From Anaerolineae bacterium (lineage in GTDB: Bacteria > Chloroflexota > Anaerolineae > Promineifilales > Promineifilaceae), in the NCBI GenBank assembly GCA_023954475.1, contig JAMLHW010000011.1, positions 1 to 64,000 of the forward strand: a DNA stretch of 64,000 bases, given 5' to 3'. The notes under the pieces are model-generated. The model did not search any database. It saw only the letters and a list, made by a program, of their open reading frames with translations, and was not told the DNA's origin. The stretch's first letter is position 1, and each line of letters starts with the position of its first letter. Below, piece after piece: positions 8,193-20,000 of the stretch. A program made the translations under genes and the position numbers.

Positions 8193-11100
8193 ATGAAAAA
8201 GAATCACCCCATCCTATTTGTTGGATTATTGCTTACATTGGCTTTGTTGAGTGCTGCACTGCGGTCGGTGGCGAGCGCTGCCCAGGATGACACGCCGGTG
8301 ACTGATCGCGCTGTCGTCGAGCGTGCCTGGGCGTTGACTCATCAGTCGAACAGCTTTGCATACACGTCGCGCATTACGCAGACGGTCCACCCGGCAGCAA
8401 CGCTGGGCAATATCGGCCGAACCCCCCAAACCGACCAAATCGGCCTGCAGGGGCGGCTCGACCGTGCTGCCGAATCCGTCGATCTCACACTTTGGCCCGA
8501 CGCCGCCTTTGATCCCGACTCCGGCATCGCGCTCCAGTTGCGCGGCAACCGTGTCTACCAACGCGCCGAAGACGGCGCCTGGCGCGAGGTCGAGAACATG
8601 ACGGGACTGGCCGCGCCCGGCGGCGATCCATTGGCCTTTCTCAGCGGCGTCACGAACGTCGCCGTGGCGGGCGCCGAGAACCGCGTACTGCCGGGAACAG
8701 ATACTACCGTCCACTATACGCGCTACACGTTCGATTTCAACGGAGCGGCCTTCGCCGAGCACGTACGCGTCGCGACGCAGCGCCAGATGCAGACGACCGG
8801 CGACTTGCTGCCGCAGATGGAATTGGAGCGTTCGGCAGTGCTGACGCAGACGACCGGCAGCGGTGAGATGTGGATCGACGACTACGGCCTGCCTGTGCGC
8901 CTGAGTCTATCGCTCGATCTGGGTGAGCAGGCGAATGGGGAACGGGGTTCGGCCGAAATCACGACCGATCTTTCCGACTTCGACCTCACCGGCATTAGCG
9001 CTGCCGCCACCCCGTTCCACCGTGATCCGGCGCTGTGGCTGCGTACGCGCCTGCTAACGTCCGCCGTCGCCGATACAGCCGCATCAACGGCGTTGGTGCT
9101 TGTTGTCCTTGCCGCCGTTGTTCTATCCATCCCATACTGGCAGCATCGCCGCTTCTACACCGGCATGGCCATCGCCCTCGTTTTCTCCATGGTCGTTCCA
9201 CCGCTGCTGGACACCTACCAGGTACATGCCTTCTCAACCAATCAAGCAGCCCGTCAAGCCCAATTTGAAGCCGACCGTACCGAAGCCGACTCTTTCCGCG
9301 CCGCCCAGGAGCAGTTGACCGCCACCACCTGGCAACCTCTGCGCAATCCGCTGCTTGCCGGCCGCGACCAGGCGGCGATCGACGGCGCACCGGCGGCTTT
9401 TGCGATCCAGTCCACCGGCGTCATCACCGCCACCGACACCGACGGCGACGGGCTGAGCGATGCCGACGAAGCCTACTACGGATCGTGTGCCGACCCGCTG
9501 CTCTGTCCCGACCTGGACGCGACCGACAGCGACGGCGACGGCCTGGGCGACGGGCTGGAGGTTCACGCGCTGGGCACGTTCCCCGATCAATGGGACACGG
9601 ATGACGACCTGATCACTGACACGCTGGAGATTAGCGGCTTCAGCTACAACGGCCTGACCTGGTACCTCGACCCGACCGAAGCCGACAGCAACCGCGACGG
9701 CCTGTCTGACATGGTTGAATGTGAGGTGTGGTCAAGCCTTTCGCCTCTCTTTGATCCGCTCGCCGCCTGCCCCGATACGGACGGCGACGGCACGCCCGAC
9801 GTCTTCGACAGCGACAACGACAACGACGGCGTACACGACAGCGTCGATTTGTCGCCGTTTGATGTGTCGGCCGTCACTTTTGGCGATGCCGCACCGTTTG
9901 AGTTGACGGTGAGCAACGCGGCGGTCGGCCAGCCGTTGCTGGTGGATTTGCAGATTCGGCCGAATAACCCCGACCACCTCACCTACTACAACTCCGTCCT
10001 CGACTGGCCGTCCGGCGACACGCTCGGTCAGGTCGTGCGCACCGCCTCGACCACCTGGGCCGATACCCTCAACGCTGACCTCCAGAGCACCGATGCCAAC
10101 GCCGCCAACGGCGACATCCGCCTCGTGCCGCTTCTGGAAATCACCATCCCATACACCACCGGCCATTACGCCAACCTGCCCGTGCTCGACAGCGCGCCCA
10201 TCACGCGCACCCGCACCATGACCGTCGGCCAATGGCTCGACACGACCGAGCTGGCAGCGCACGGCATCAGCGTCTCCGACGCTCCCGACGGCTCCGGCGA
10301 CCTTTTTCTCTACGCCCCGCTCGTCCTGCAGAAGAACGAAACGGAGGGCGGCCCCGCCGCCTTTTACGCCCGCCTGTTTTATTGGCCGGAGCAGGGCAGC
10401 GGCGGCTTTGTCGATTGGGGCAGCCGCCAGCAGGCGCGGCTGGCATGGTCGGTGCAGATGCTGGTCAACGACTGCACCACACCCGGCGACCCCACCACCT
10501 GCACCACCACCGACCACCTCTCCGTCGTCCACCGCTACGTCGATGACTGGACGCTCACCGGCATGACCGTTGCCGAACAGCACGGCTACGATGTCGCGCT
10601 GCTTTACGAAGACCCCGCCAGCGATCCCGACCTGACTGCCGACGATCAGCTCTGGGCGTTGAGCTGGCAGTTGGGCAACACCTTCCTGCGTGGCCGCGAC
10701 TGCGAACCGTTCGTCGCCGAGGTCTGCCAGCCGGACGGCCAGCGCGACGTACGCATCGACAACGTGGTGCTGCAGATGAACGGCTGGTTCACCGACACCA
10801 TCTACACCGTCGTGGGGGCCAACTCCTACCCCCACATCGGCTACCAGGGTTATGTCGCCACCGTGGACGTGCCGAACGTTCTCAACACCGACTTCGCCGC
10901 CCACACCGGGATCCAGCCCACCATCCTCTTCATGCAGGAAACCACCCAGCGCAGCACGGCGCTGGGTGACGGCATCGTGCTCAACGGCGCGCTGGTTACG
11001 GCCGATCTCGACCCCGCCACCCATTCGTTGGACGTCGTCACCGGCCTCAACTGGGCTCCCTACCAGTATCTGGACGGAAGCTGGCAAAGTATGCCCCTCT

Positions 11101-14100
11101 CGACCTACCTCAGCGGTCTGGTCGCGACCTACCAAACCGTTCCCTTCTTCCAGCCGCTCGATACGTCCGTTCCCCTGTCGGTCGAGGAAGCGGACGGCAA
11201 GCTGATCTGGCTGCAGATCTACTACGCCACGCTCGTAGAAGGCGTGACCCAACTTGTCCAGACAGACGGCACACTGTTGTGGGCGCCTTTCCCGACACCA
11301 GAACTGCCTGAATTCAATATCACCAGCAGTTCACTGCCGTCGCGCAGTGGTACAGGTGTTACCTGGGTTGCCTACGAATGGAAGGGAAATCTGGACGTCA
11401 TCACCAATGTACCCAAGTCATACAAATATGGTAGTTGGAATTACTTCTTTTACCGTTTCCGCGCTAATGCCGAGGCAAACAAGCTCACAGTGGGGCTAAA
11501 AAAGAATTGGGGCAACAGTGAGAGAATCGGCATGTACAACCTGGCGATGCAAGGCGCGATGTTAGCCACGGCCGCTGCCGTTGTCGCCCTGACTGCCGGC
11601 GGCTTGCTGTCGGGAAACAGCGTGGTGCAAGACGTCGGCAAGTACGTCGGTCTCGTTCTGAGCATCGTCGTGCTGACGATTGCGTTCGGAAACTGGGTTC
11701 AGGCTGCGCGGCTGGCGCTCGACGGCGGGCGCTGGTTCAGTAGCCTGAGCAAGCTGAAGGCGGCTTCCAAGAGCTTTCGCTCCGGCCCGGCGAGCATTGC
11801 GCTGGGTATCGTTGTCAGCTTCGCGATGCTGGCACTGCTGGTCATGACCGGCAAACTGACGCCGGGCACTATCGAGTTCAACTTTGCGCTGGCGGCCACG
11901 CTCGCCAGCGTCATCATCACGCTGGCAATCGTGTTGATCGAACTGATTCTCTATGCGCTCGGATTGTCACCGCTTCTCCTGCTGTTCTATCTGGTCGACG
12001 CACTGGTGGAGTTGTTTGGCGTCAAGGGGCTCACGGCGCGCCTGACTGAGTGGCTGGCGCAGTGGCTCTATGTCGTCGAAACCTCCGTTACCAATCTGTC
12101 CGATCAGGCCCGGCTCGACTTCGCGCTCGCCGGCATGGCGCTGACCGACGCCGGCGCAGGGTTCCGCGTGGGCAATTCGTTTGCCCTCTCCATGACGGTC
12201 ACCAACACGCTGCGCTACAACGACCGCCTGACGGAGGAACTGGCGCGGCGTAACACTTTCCGTTACTTCATCGATACCGGCCCGATCGAGCGGGAGGATC
12301 AACTGGCGCTGTCGCAGATGGAAAATGAGTGGCAGGTGCCGGGCGACAAGCAGTTGCGCGTGCGCGAGACGGTGCGCTCAACCACGCCGATCACCTTTAC
12401 GGCCAGCGGCGTCAACGCCGTCCCCAACGCTTACCTGACTGAGTCGTTTGTCAGCTTCTACGAGCAGTGCTGGTTGGGCTTCGGCACGTTCTTCGAAGAG
12501 CTGCGCTGCGACCTGACCGAGTTCCGCGACTCGATGCCGCTGCCGGTCGGGGATTCGCTCGTCTTCGACATCTTCCCGCCGACGCTGTCCGCTTTTCACG
12601 ACATGGCGTGGAGCTTCCCCGACCGCATCACGCAAACGCTGACGCTGCCGCTGCAAACCGACCACGACGGCGACGGGCTGCTCAGCGTGGCGCAGGGCGG
12701 CACCGATCCCGACGACACGCAGTATGATGTGGACGGCGACACGCTCTCCGACTACTTCGAGCAGTCCATCGGCACCAATCCACTGCTGGCGGATACAGAC
12801 GGCGACGGGCTGAGCGACGCCGAGGAGCAGTGGCTGCGCACCAATCCGCTGCTGGCGGACACAGACGGCGACGGGCTGAATGATTACACCGAGGTGCACG
12901 GCTGGCTCTACGCCTACCAGACGACACCGACAGTGCGCACGATGCGCGTGTGGTCCGATCCGTTTTCGGCCGATTTCGACGCCGACAACCTCTCCGACCT
13001 CGACGAATTCATCTTCGCCCAGCACCCGCGCGTGCCCACCGATGCCTCCATCCTGCGCACGCAAGTCACCTTCGACAACCTCTACGTCAGCGAGAGCAAC
13101 GCCCCCCGGTTGCTGCTGCCGTTCGACGAGAGCGTCGGCGCGACCGCCTTCGCCAACGTCTCCGGCGCGGTGCGCTACGCCACGTGCAGCGCTGCCTGCC
13201 CCCAGGCCGGCGGCGCGGGCGTCTTCGGCGCGGCGCTGACCCTCAACGGCGTGGATGAAGCCGTGCAGATCAGCGACGCCGACGCCTACAACTTTGACAC
13301 CGACGACGATTTCACGGTGGCCGTTTGGGTGCGGCCGGACAGCTTGCAGAGCGATCTGCTCAGCCCCAACAACGTCATCGTCGAGAAGTGGCCGGTCCAG
13401 GGGGGCGAGAGCGCCTGGCCGTTCACCATCCGCTACTACAATCAAAACGTAGGCAATCACGGCCGGCTTTACGTCAGTCGCAGCGACGGCCTCGGCCTTC
13501 CGGCGGCCATTGTGTCGACGCAGGCGATCAACGACGGCGCGTTCCATCACATCGCCTTCGTCAAGCAGGGGGAGACGCTGTCTCTCTACCTGGACGGTGC
13601 TCTGGAGGGCACGGCCACCGACACGACGAGCGGGGCGACGACCAACAGTTCGGCGTTGTTTATCGGCCGAACCGGCGTCCCTCCCATTGAAGGCGCTAAC
13701 TTCTTCGGCGGTGACATCGACGATCTGGTGATCTTCGACCGCGCGTTATCGGCCGAATCCATCACCACCCTCGTTAGCGGGCGCTACGACCTCGACGACC
13801 ACATCGTCGCCCCCGGCGCGCCGCTCACCTACGGCGCGACCGTCACCAACACCAACGCCCTGCTCGCCGCCAACGGCAATCTGGTCGCCACCAGCCGCTA
13901 TCTCGACCCGCTCATCGACGAGCCGGAAATGGTGCTCAACTTTGCCGCCGAAGATTTCGTCACCTTCATCCCCAACGACAAGGGCGAAAGCAGCCAGGTC
14001 AGTTGCATCAACACTGCCTGTCCGACGGCTGACGCGCTCGCGTTGGCATTCGACGGCGCAGAGGACGTGCTGACCATTCCGCCGTTCATCTACGAAGACA

Positions 14101-14357
14101 CCAGTCTGACGCTGGCGTTCCGCATCAAGGCCGATGCACTGCCCGCCGCCGGTACCGTGCGCCACATCGTCGACACCGTCCACCAGCGCCGACGGCACGC
14201 CCGTCACCGGCGACCTCGACATCTGGCTCGACTCAACCGGCTACCTCTGGTTCGACGTGGCCGGCGACACGCCGACGACGCTCCTGACCGGCTGCTCCTC
14301 CACCAGCGGCGACAGTTGCACCACCAGCAACCCGTGGACCCAGCCCCAGCGCAGTGA
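8193..14357 (+). CDS. Giant exported LamG/calcium-repeat surface protein, N-terminal part (reading frame broken near 14170)
   Basis: First segment of a gene that originally spanned 8193-21061 (about 4,290 residues). The start is ATG 8193 with AAAGGA 9 nt upstream and a signal peptide (MKKNHPILFVGLLLTLALLS). An upstream TTG at 8145 has no support. Two membrane segments lie at about residues 290-345, aspartate-rich thrombospondin-3-like repeats (DTDGDGLSDADE) at about 415-560, hydrophobic segments at about 1116-1275, a second block of DTDGDGLSDAEE repeats at about 1490-1610, and a LamG domain (WVRPD, FIGRTG, DDLVIFDRAL) at about 1635-1865. A second LamG domain is cut: sense continues to VRHIVDT, after which this frame turns into arginine/histidine-rich nonsense, while the +1 frame continues with SADGTPVTGDLDIW. 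The true breakpoint is about 14160-14190; the stop at 14357 is an artefact of the shift. Confidence 0.75.
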   Translation: MKKNHPILFVGLLLTLALLSAALRSVASAAQDDTPVTDRAVVERAWALTHQSNSFAYTSRITQTVHPAATLGNIGRTPQTDQIGLQGRLDRAAESVDLTLWPDAAFDPDSGIALQLRGNRVYQRAEDGAWREVENMTGLAAPGGDPLAFLSGVTNVAVAGAENRVLPGTDTTVHYTRYTFDFNGAAFAEHVRVATQRQMQTTGDLLPQMELERSAVLTQTTGSGEMWIDDYGLPVRLSLSLDLGEQANGERGSAEITTDLSDFDLTGISAAATPFHRDPALWLRTRLLTSAVADTAASTALVLVVLAAVVLSIPYWQHRRFYTGMAIALVFSMVVPPLLDTYQVHAFSTNQAARQAQFEADRTEADSFRAAQEQLTATTWQPLRNPLLAGRDQAAIDGAPAAFAIQSTGVITATDTDGDGLSDADEAYYGSCADPLLCPDLDATDSDGDGLGDGLEVHALGTFPDQWDTDDDLITDTLEISGFSYNGLTWYLDPTEADSNRDGLSDMVECEVWSSLSPLFDPLAACPDTDGDGTPDVFDSDNDNDGVHDSVDLSPFDVSAVTFGDAAPFELTVSNAAVGQPLLVDLQIRPNNPDHLTYYNSVLDWPSGDTLGQVVRTASTTWADTLNADLQSTDANAANGDIRLVPLLEITIPYTTGHYANLPVLDSAPITRTRTMTVGQWLDTTELAAHGISVSDAPDGSGDLFLYAPLVLQKNETEGGPAAFYARLFYWPEQGSGGFVDWGSRQQARLAWSVQMLVNDCTTPGDPTTCTTTDHLSVVHRYVDDWTLTGMTVAEQHGYDVALLYEDPASDPDLTADDQLWALSWQLGNTFLRGRDCEPFVAEVCQPDGQRDVRIDNVVLQMNGWFTDTIYTVVGANSYPHIGYQGYVATVDVPNVLNTDFAAHTGIQPTILFMQETTQRSTALGDGIVLNGALVTADLDPATHSLDVVTGLNWAPYQYLDGSWQSMPLSTYLSGLVATYQTVPFFQPLDTSVPLSVEEADGKLIWLQIYYATLVEGVTQLVQTDGTLLWAPFPTPELPEFNITSSSLPSRSGTGVTWVAYEWKGNLDVITNVPKSYKYGSWNYFFYRFRANAEANKLTVGLKKNWGNSERIGMYNLAMQGAMLATAAAVVALTAGGLLSGNSVVQDVGKYVGLVLSIVVLTIAFGNWVQAARLALDGGRWFSSLSKLKAASKSFRSGPASIALGIVVSFAMLALLVMTGKLTPGTIEFNFALAATLASVIITLAIVLIELILYALGLSPLLLLFYLVDALVELFGVKGLTARLTEWLAQWLYVVETSVTNLSDQARLDFALAGMALTDAGAGFRVGNSFALSMTVTNTLRYNDRLTEELARRNTFRYFIDTGPIEREDQLALSQMENEWQVPGDKQLRVRETVRSTTPITFTASGVNAVPNAYLTESFVSFYEQCWLGFGTFFEELRCDLTEFRDSMPLPVGDSLVFDIFPPTLSAFHDMAWSFPDRITQTLTLPLQTDHDGDGLLSVAQGGTDPDDTQYDVDGDTLSDYFEQSIGTNPLLADTDGDGLSDAEEQWLRTNPLLADTDGDGLNDYTEVHGWLYAYQTTPTVRTMRVWSDPFSADFDADNLSDLDEFIFAQHPRVPTDASILRTQVTFDNLYVSESNAPRLLLPFDESVGATAFANVSGAVRYATCSAACPQAGGAGVFGAALTLNGVDEAVQISDADAYNFDTDDDFTVAVWVRPDSLQSDLLSPNNVIVEKWPVQGGESAWPFTIRYYNQNVGNHGRLYVSRSDGLGLPAAIVSTQAINDGAFHHIAFVKQGETLSLYLDGALEGTATDTTSGATTNSSALFIGRTGVPPIEGANFFGGDIDDLVIFDRALSAESITTLVSGRYDLDDHIVAPGAPLTYGATVTNTNALLAANGNLVATSRYLDPLIDEPEMVLNFAAEDFVTFIPNDKGESSQVSCINTACPTADALALAFDGAEDVLTIPPFIYEDTSLTLAFRIKADALPAAGTVRHIVDTVHQRRRHARHRRPRHLARLNRLPLVRRGRRHADDAPDRLLLHQRRQLHHQQPVDPAPAQ

Positions 14358-17070
14358 CACCGCCCTGACCCCCGGCGTCTGGCGCCATGTCCTGTGGGCC
14401 GCCACGCCATTGCAAACGCGGCTGTACGTTGACGGCGACCTGGATAGCTGGTATCTGGCATCAGCGACGCCGCCCGTCGTGGTCGGCCCCGGCACACTGG
14501 GCGGCGCGCGCAACAGCACCAATCTGTTCGACGGCAGCCTCGATGAACTCGTCGTCTACGACAAAGAGCACTGGCGCATCGGCGGCATCGTGCCCGATCC
14601 CGTTCTGGAAATTGTCGCCGGTCGCTACACCTTCAAGGACGGCGGCAGCAACAACCGCGTCTACGTGCCGACCGCACTCTACACGTTCAACGGCTACGTG
14701 GCGCCGGGCGATTCCCCCGCCAGCGTCTTTGCCAACCTGGCCGGCCCGCCCGTCGTCTGCGCCAGCGCCGCGACGTGCCCGGCCACTGTCGCCAACGGCT
14801 ACGTCGGTCCGGCGGTCGACTTCGACGGCATCGACGATTACCTGCCGCTGGCGCAGCGCGCCACCGGTCAGGAAGTCAGCGTTTCTTTCAAGCTCAAGGT
14901 CGAAGCGCTGCCTGCCGCCGGGCAGACCGTCTACATTCTCGACTCACTCAGCACCGACCCGACCGCCTACACCATCGTGCCGGCCGTCATCGCGCTCGGC
15001 TCGGACGGTCTCCTGACCTACCCGGTCAGCGGCGTCTTTGGCTATCTCAGCCTGTTCAACTTCGGCACGGCGCTCGGCCAATGGGTAGACATCACGTTTA
15101 ACACAGCGGCCGGCAGTTGCGACGGCAATCCGTGCGTACGAATCACCACGACGGTGAACGGCACGTCCAAGGACCATGACGTGCCGACCGTCAACTTCAT
15201 GACCCCCACCGAAGTCGGTGACGGCCGCCTGGGCAGCCGCCGCAACGGCACCGGTTTCTTCAACGGTCAGATCGACGAATTCAAGGCGTCCGCCACAACC
15301 TTCCCGGACACAACCGACCTCTACGACGTGCCGTTTACGCCGGCGCCCGCGCCGCAGGTCGGCTGGCGCGACGGCGTCAGCAACGGGCGCACCGCCTTCT
15401 GTGACACGCTCGACAGTTGCCCGCTGCCGGCCCCCGGCGGCCTGTTTGGTGACTTGCTGGCGCTGGACGGCAGTGACGACTTCCTGCGCGCCACGCCCAT
15501 CGACCTCGCCGGTCGGTCGTTCACCGTCGCCTTCTGGTATGACCGGGAGACGCTGGGCACGGACGACGTGATCATCTCCCAAGGGCAGCAGTTGCCCGGT
15601 CAGGGATTCCACATCGGTTTCCGCGCCAACAACAACTTCACCTGCGCTTTCTACGGCGATCCGCTCGATACGGCGCCGTTCACCGACCTGAATGCGCACC
15701 ATTGGGCGTGTACCTTCGACGCGGCCACCGGCCTGCGTACCCTCTACCGCGACGGCGTGCAGGTGGCCCAGAATACGCCGACCGCGCCGTATACCGGCAG
15801 CGGCGACGTTCTGATCGGCACGTCGTACGGCGTCACCTTTGCCGAAGGGCTGGTTGACGAACTGGTCATCATTCCGGCGGCGGTCGATGCGGCTGGCATC
15901 AACGTGCTGATGAACAAACCGTATCCGCCCATCACTGTCGATCAGCCGTTTGTGCCGTTCACGGTTGCGCCGCTGAGTTCGGCCGATATCCAAAGCACCG
16001 CCCGGGTCGCCACCAGCGTGCCGGAAAGCGTGCACCTCTTTGCTGAAGAGGTCGAGGCGGCGCTGCAACTGTCGCAGCCGATTCCTTACCCCATCATCGA
16101 CACCTACAGCAGCGACCTGCTCTTCTACCTGCCGCTGGACGACGTGCCGGGCAGCACGCTGTTCGACAACCTGATCGGCAACGACATCGCCTGCGCCGGC
16201 GGCAACGCCGCCCGCTGCCCGGACGCCGGGCTGCGCGGGCCGGTCGATCGCGCCGTCTTCTTCGACGGCGTCGATCTGCTCTATTGGGACACCGACGTCG
16301 ATGTGACGGCCGGCGCGACCATCGCCGGCTGGGTCAAGGCCGACCGCGGCACGGTCGCCAGCGCCGGGCCGCTGGAGCTGGATGTCAACCGCATTCAGGT
16401 CCGCAGCTTCTGCGACATCGACGCCAGCGTCAACTACGAAGCCGGCATGGTGCTGGAATCCACCACCTTCTCCATGCCCGAAAACGAGTGGGTCCACCTG
16501 GCCGCCACCGTCAGCCGCAGCAGCGGCGTCGCCACCGTCTACGTCAACGGCGCCGTCGCCGCCACGCTGGACACCTGCGTCAACGACCACCCGTCCAACA
16601 CCTTCGACAACACCTATTACGAAGCCCTGGCGATTGGCGGCAACATCCCGCAGCTCGGCTACGATCCGCTGCACGGCTATCTGGACGACCTGCGCATCTA
16701 CGATGTCGCGCTGCCGCAGAGCGCCGTACAAACTCTGGTCGACAAATCCGCGCCGCTGCTGCGCTTTGAATTCGACGAAGCGGCCGACAGCGTGACGTTT
16801 GCCGACACCACCGGTGAGATCGTGGGCACGCCGACGCTGCGCGCGTGCGCCGACCTCACCCTGGGCAGCGCCACCGTCACCGCCGCCGCCGCCAACACGA
16901 CGCACATCGACATCGCCCTGGGCGGGCAGCCGGTCACGCAGCGTCCGCTGGACGCCTTTGCGCCCACCGCCGCCCTCAGCATCACGCTCGCCGTCTGCGA
17001 CCAGCAGGCCATTGACCGTCAGCGCCGTCCGCGACGGCGCGGCGGTGGTGCTGGGCAGCGTGACGGTTGA
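14134..17070 (+). CDS. Giant LamG surface protein, middle fragment between two frameshifts
   Basis: Central part of the same polypeptide, in the +1 frame. Meaningful sequence runs from about 14182 to 17010; the nominal ATG at 14134 lies in the out-of-frame overlap and is not a real start. It completes the interrupted LamG domain and carries three more (around 14670-15290, 15355-15880 and 16100-16740). Each has the order: opening strand, CxxCP-type cysteine pair, LDGxDDFL or FDGIDDY strand, FTVAFWY/IAGWVK strand and a closing VDELVI or DDLRIYD strand. Such concanavalin A-like domains usually bind glycans or proteins outside the cell. Base composition is very GC-rich compared with the flanks. 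A second +1 shift near 17000-17025 ends the sense frame at TLAVCDQQ; the +2 frame picks up at LTVSAVRDG. Confidence 0.7.
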   Translation: MHCPPPVPCATSSTPSTSADGTPVTGDLDIWLDSTGYLWFDVAGDTPTTLLTGCSSTSGDSCTTSNPWTQPQRSDTALTPGVWRHVLWAATPLQTRLYVDGDLDSWYLASATPPVVVGPGTLGGARNSTNLFDGSLDELVVYDKEHWRIGGIVPDPVLEIVAGRYTFKDGGSNNRVYVPTALYTFNGYVAPGDSPASVFANLAGPPVVCASAATCPATVANGYVGPAVDFDGIDDYLPLAQRATGQEVSVSFKLKVEALPAAGQTVYILDSLSTDPTAYTIVPAVIALGSDGLLTYPVSGVFGYLSLFNFGTALGQWVDITFNTAAGSCDGNPCVRITTTVNGTSKDHDVPTVNFMTPTEVGDGRLGSRRNGTGFFNGQIDEFKASATTFPDTTDLYDVPFTPAPAPQVGWRDGVSNGRTAFCDTLDSCPLPAPGGLFGDLLALDGSDDFLRATPIDLAGRSFTVAFWYDRETLGTDDVIISQGQQLPGQGFHIGFRANNNFTCAFYGDPLDTAPFTDLNAHHWACTFDAATGLRTLYRDGVQVAQNTPTAPYTGSGDVLIGTSYGVTFAEGLVDELVIIPAAVDAAGINVLMNKPYPPITVDQPFVPFTVAPLSSADIQSTARVATSVPESVHLFAEEVEAALQLSQPIPYPIIDTYSSDLLFYLPLDDVPGSTLFDNLIGNDIACAGGNAARCPDAGLRGPVDRAVFFDGVDLLYWDTDVDVTAGATIAGWVKADRGTVASAGPLELDVNRIQVRSFCDIDASVNYEAGMVLESTTFSMPENEWVHLAATVSRSSGVATVYVNGAVAATLDTCVNDHPSNTFDNTYYEALAIGGNIPQLGYDPLHGYLDDLRIYDVALPQSAVQTLVDKSAPLLRFEFDEAADSVTFADTTGEIVGTPTLRACADLTLGSATVTAAAANTTHIDIALGGQPVTQRPLDAFAPTAALSITLAVCDQQAIDRQRRPRRRGGGAGQRDG

Positions 17071-20000
17071 TGGGGCCAATCCTTCGGCCGATTCCCAAAC
17101 CTTTACCAGCGGCGGCGACGCGGTCACGCTGAACTGGACGATGGGCGCGACCGAGCTGGCCCCCAATCCCAAACCGGGCACGCGCGGACAAATCGGCAAC
17201 ACTGCCTTCTTCGACGGCGCCGGCCGCATCACACTGCCGGTCACTGCGCCGGTTAACGCGCTCACCAGCGATTTCACGCTGCTGGCGTGGATTCGGCCGG
17301 AAACAGTGATCGGCCAGCACACCATCGCCGCCTCCGGCCAGACCGCTTCGGCCAACGGCATCAGCCTGAGTGTGAACGACGGTCATTTGGCCCTGTCTAA
17401 ACACGACGCGACCCTGTTGGCCGCTACGTCCAGCATCAAGCCGGACCAGTGGCAGCACGTCGCCGTCGTCTTCGACAGCGCCTTCGACGCCCACTTCTAC
17501 GTCAACGGCGTCTTCGTCGAAACGGAGACCAGCGCCACCGCCGCCCAGGCCAACAGCGACGACCCGTTCTTCATCGGCGCGACTGAGCTGGCGGGCGTTC
17601 TCGCCAATCCGTGGCTGGGCGAAATCGACGAATTCGCCGTTTACCAGCGGTCACTGACGGCCGATGAAATTCGCGGCACCTACCTGCGCGAATTGCGCTG
17701 GTACCGCGACACGTACCGCGCCGCCATCATTATCGACACGACGCCGCCGACCGTCAGCCTGCTCTCGCAGCCGGGCTACCGTCCGCTCGCCCCGACGCTG
17801 CTCGGCGTCACGGCGACCGACAACAACGGCGTCGCTCTGGTCGAGATCGGCGTGCAGGCTCCCGGCGAGACGGTATTCACCTGGCGCTACGCCCCGCCGT
17901 GTCAGGCCGAAGTCGGCCGCCTCAATCCGCTCAACAGCGGTGCGGCGTGGTGCCCGACGTTTGCGCCGGCGATCGCCGGGCAGCACGCGGTGCAGGTGCG
18001 GGCCTACGACCGGGTCGGCAACGTGGCGTATGGCCCGGTCATCACGCTCACCGTGGACGACCAGCCTCCGACGGCTGCGTCGGGTTACAGCAACACGCGG
18101 CTGTCGGCAACGCCTCTGCCCAACCGCACGCTGGCCTGGGCGGTCACGCTGAGCGGCACGATCAGCGATCCGCCGGTCGGCGCTGTCGCCGGCAGCGGCG
18201 TCGCCACTGACACGGTGACGGTTGAGCTGATCCACATCAAGAGCGGCGAACTGCTGGGCAGCACCGCGCAGACGGCCGTGGTGAGCGGCGGGACCTGGTC
18301 GATTGATTACGTGACGAGCGGCAAGCGGCCGTCCGGCGCGTACTCGGTGAGAGTCGCGGTGGCGGATGCCGTCGGCAACGCGCTGGCGCCGACCGTGGTC
18401 GGCACCGTGCGGCTCGATGCACGCCCGCCGAGCAGCGATCTCTACGTCCGGCCGCGCGGCGACGGGAATAACGGGGTGGGAGGATTCGGCCGAACCAACG
18501 CCGCCACCTACCCCGACACCTGGCTCAGCGGCTACCTCACCCAAAGCGTGACCCTCTACGGCACCACCAGCGAATTCCCCGTGTGGGGCGGCGCCCTGGC
18601 CCGCTTCAGCTTTGAGGAGAGCAGCCCGCCATTCTACAACGGCAGCGCGCTGACCGATGGGCAACATCTGACGTGCGCCACCTGCCCGTCGTCCGTCAAC
18701 GGCGCCTTCGGCAAGCGGTTGTACTTGCCGTCCGGCGATGTCCTGACCGTGATCACCGATACGGCCGAGATCGACGCGCTGCAAACGCTGTCCATCGCCT
18801 TCTGGTGGATGCAGGACAGCCCGCTGCCGTTCGGCACGGCGACGCTCGTGGCGCTCGACGGCAAGGGTGTGGTGCAACTGGCACCTGACCGGGCGCAGTT
18901 CAGCCTGACCATCGACGGCGTGCCGCAGACCATAACCGTGCCCAACCCCGTGCCCGAGGGCCAGTGGACGCATATCGCCGCCACTTACGACGGCGTCACC
19001 ATGCGGCTCTACGAGAACGGGGTGGAAGTCGCCGCGCTGGCGGTCAGCGGCGCTGTCGCCGCCGGCACCGGGCTGCAAGTCGGTGATTTGGCCTACGGCG
19101 CGGACGGTTTCTTCGACGAGTTGGTCATCCATGACCGGGCGCTGACGGCGCAGGAGGTCGAAGCGCTGGCTGATCCGACGCCGGTCGGCATCGGCGCGGT
19201 CGAGCTGTGGCTGGAAAAAGCACCGCTCGGCGGCCTGCCTGATCCGGAAGCATGGACCAGCGCCACGGTGACCACCGGCGGCGGCGTGGCGATGTGGGAG
19301 TACACGCTGCCGACCGACCTGGAAGGATATTACTTCATCCACGTGCGCAGCAGCGACCTGAACGGCAATGTGGGCAACCCCGTCACGCCGTGGCACGACG
19401 TCATCGACATGGTGGCGCCGCGCATCCAGTTCGAGGCGGTGTCGATCGGCCTGGGCGCGGCGACGCAGACGCAATACACCTTCACCATCGACGACTTCGT
19501 GCTCGACCCGGCCACCGTCACCCACCCGTGCCATCCGACCGAACTCGTCTACGACGTGTACGATCTGCCCGGCCAGGCGCTGGACGGCGCCGTCTACCGC
19601 ATCACCGGCACCTGCCGCATCTACGACCCCAGCCAGGGGCTGAACCCGCCGCCCGGCACGGTCGCGGCGTGCGATGCGGTCGGCCATTGCGGTAGCGACA
19701 CGCAAGATCCCATCTTCGGTGAGTCAGCCAATGTCGCCATCGCCACGCCGATGCGCTTTGAAACGCTCCCACTGACAACGACGATTCCCATCACGGGCGG
19801 TGTTTTCGGCTATCTAGAGCCGGTGAACACATTGACGGTGACGGCCAACGCGGCGCTCATCGCGGTGCTGGACATAGGCGGCGTTTACTTGGATACTTGG
19901 TCGGCCGACTGGTCACCGACCGCGACTGGACCATACACGCTCGCAGCTGTCGCCCAACTGGCAGGCGGCACGCTGTTGACCGACACGATACAGGTAACGC

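Noticed and set aside
14150-14200. Programmed ribosomal frameshift in the giant gene
   Set aside because: Neither shift site has a slippery heptamer, a rare-codon stall or a downstream pseudoknot that I can see, and both shifts are +1; sequencing error or indel mutation is simpler.
9732-19705. Very long minus-strand ORFs opposite the giant gene (for example 9732-11252, 12378-13550, 14944-17361, 17651-19705)
   Set aside because: They are mirror images of a very GC-rich gene with biased third positions, have repetitive Val/Gly/Arg/Asp composition and no domains, while the plus strand shows continuous LamG and calcium-repeat sense.
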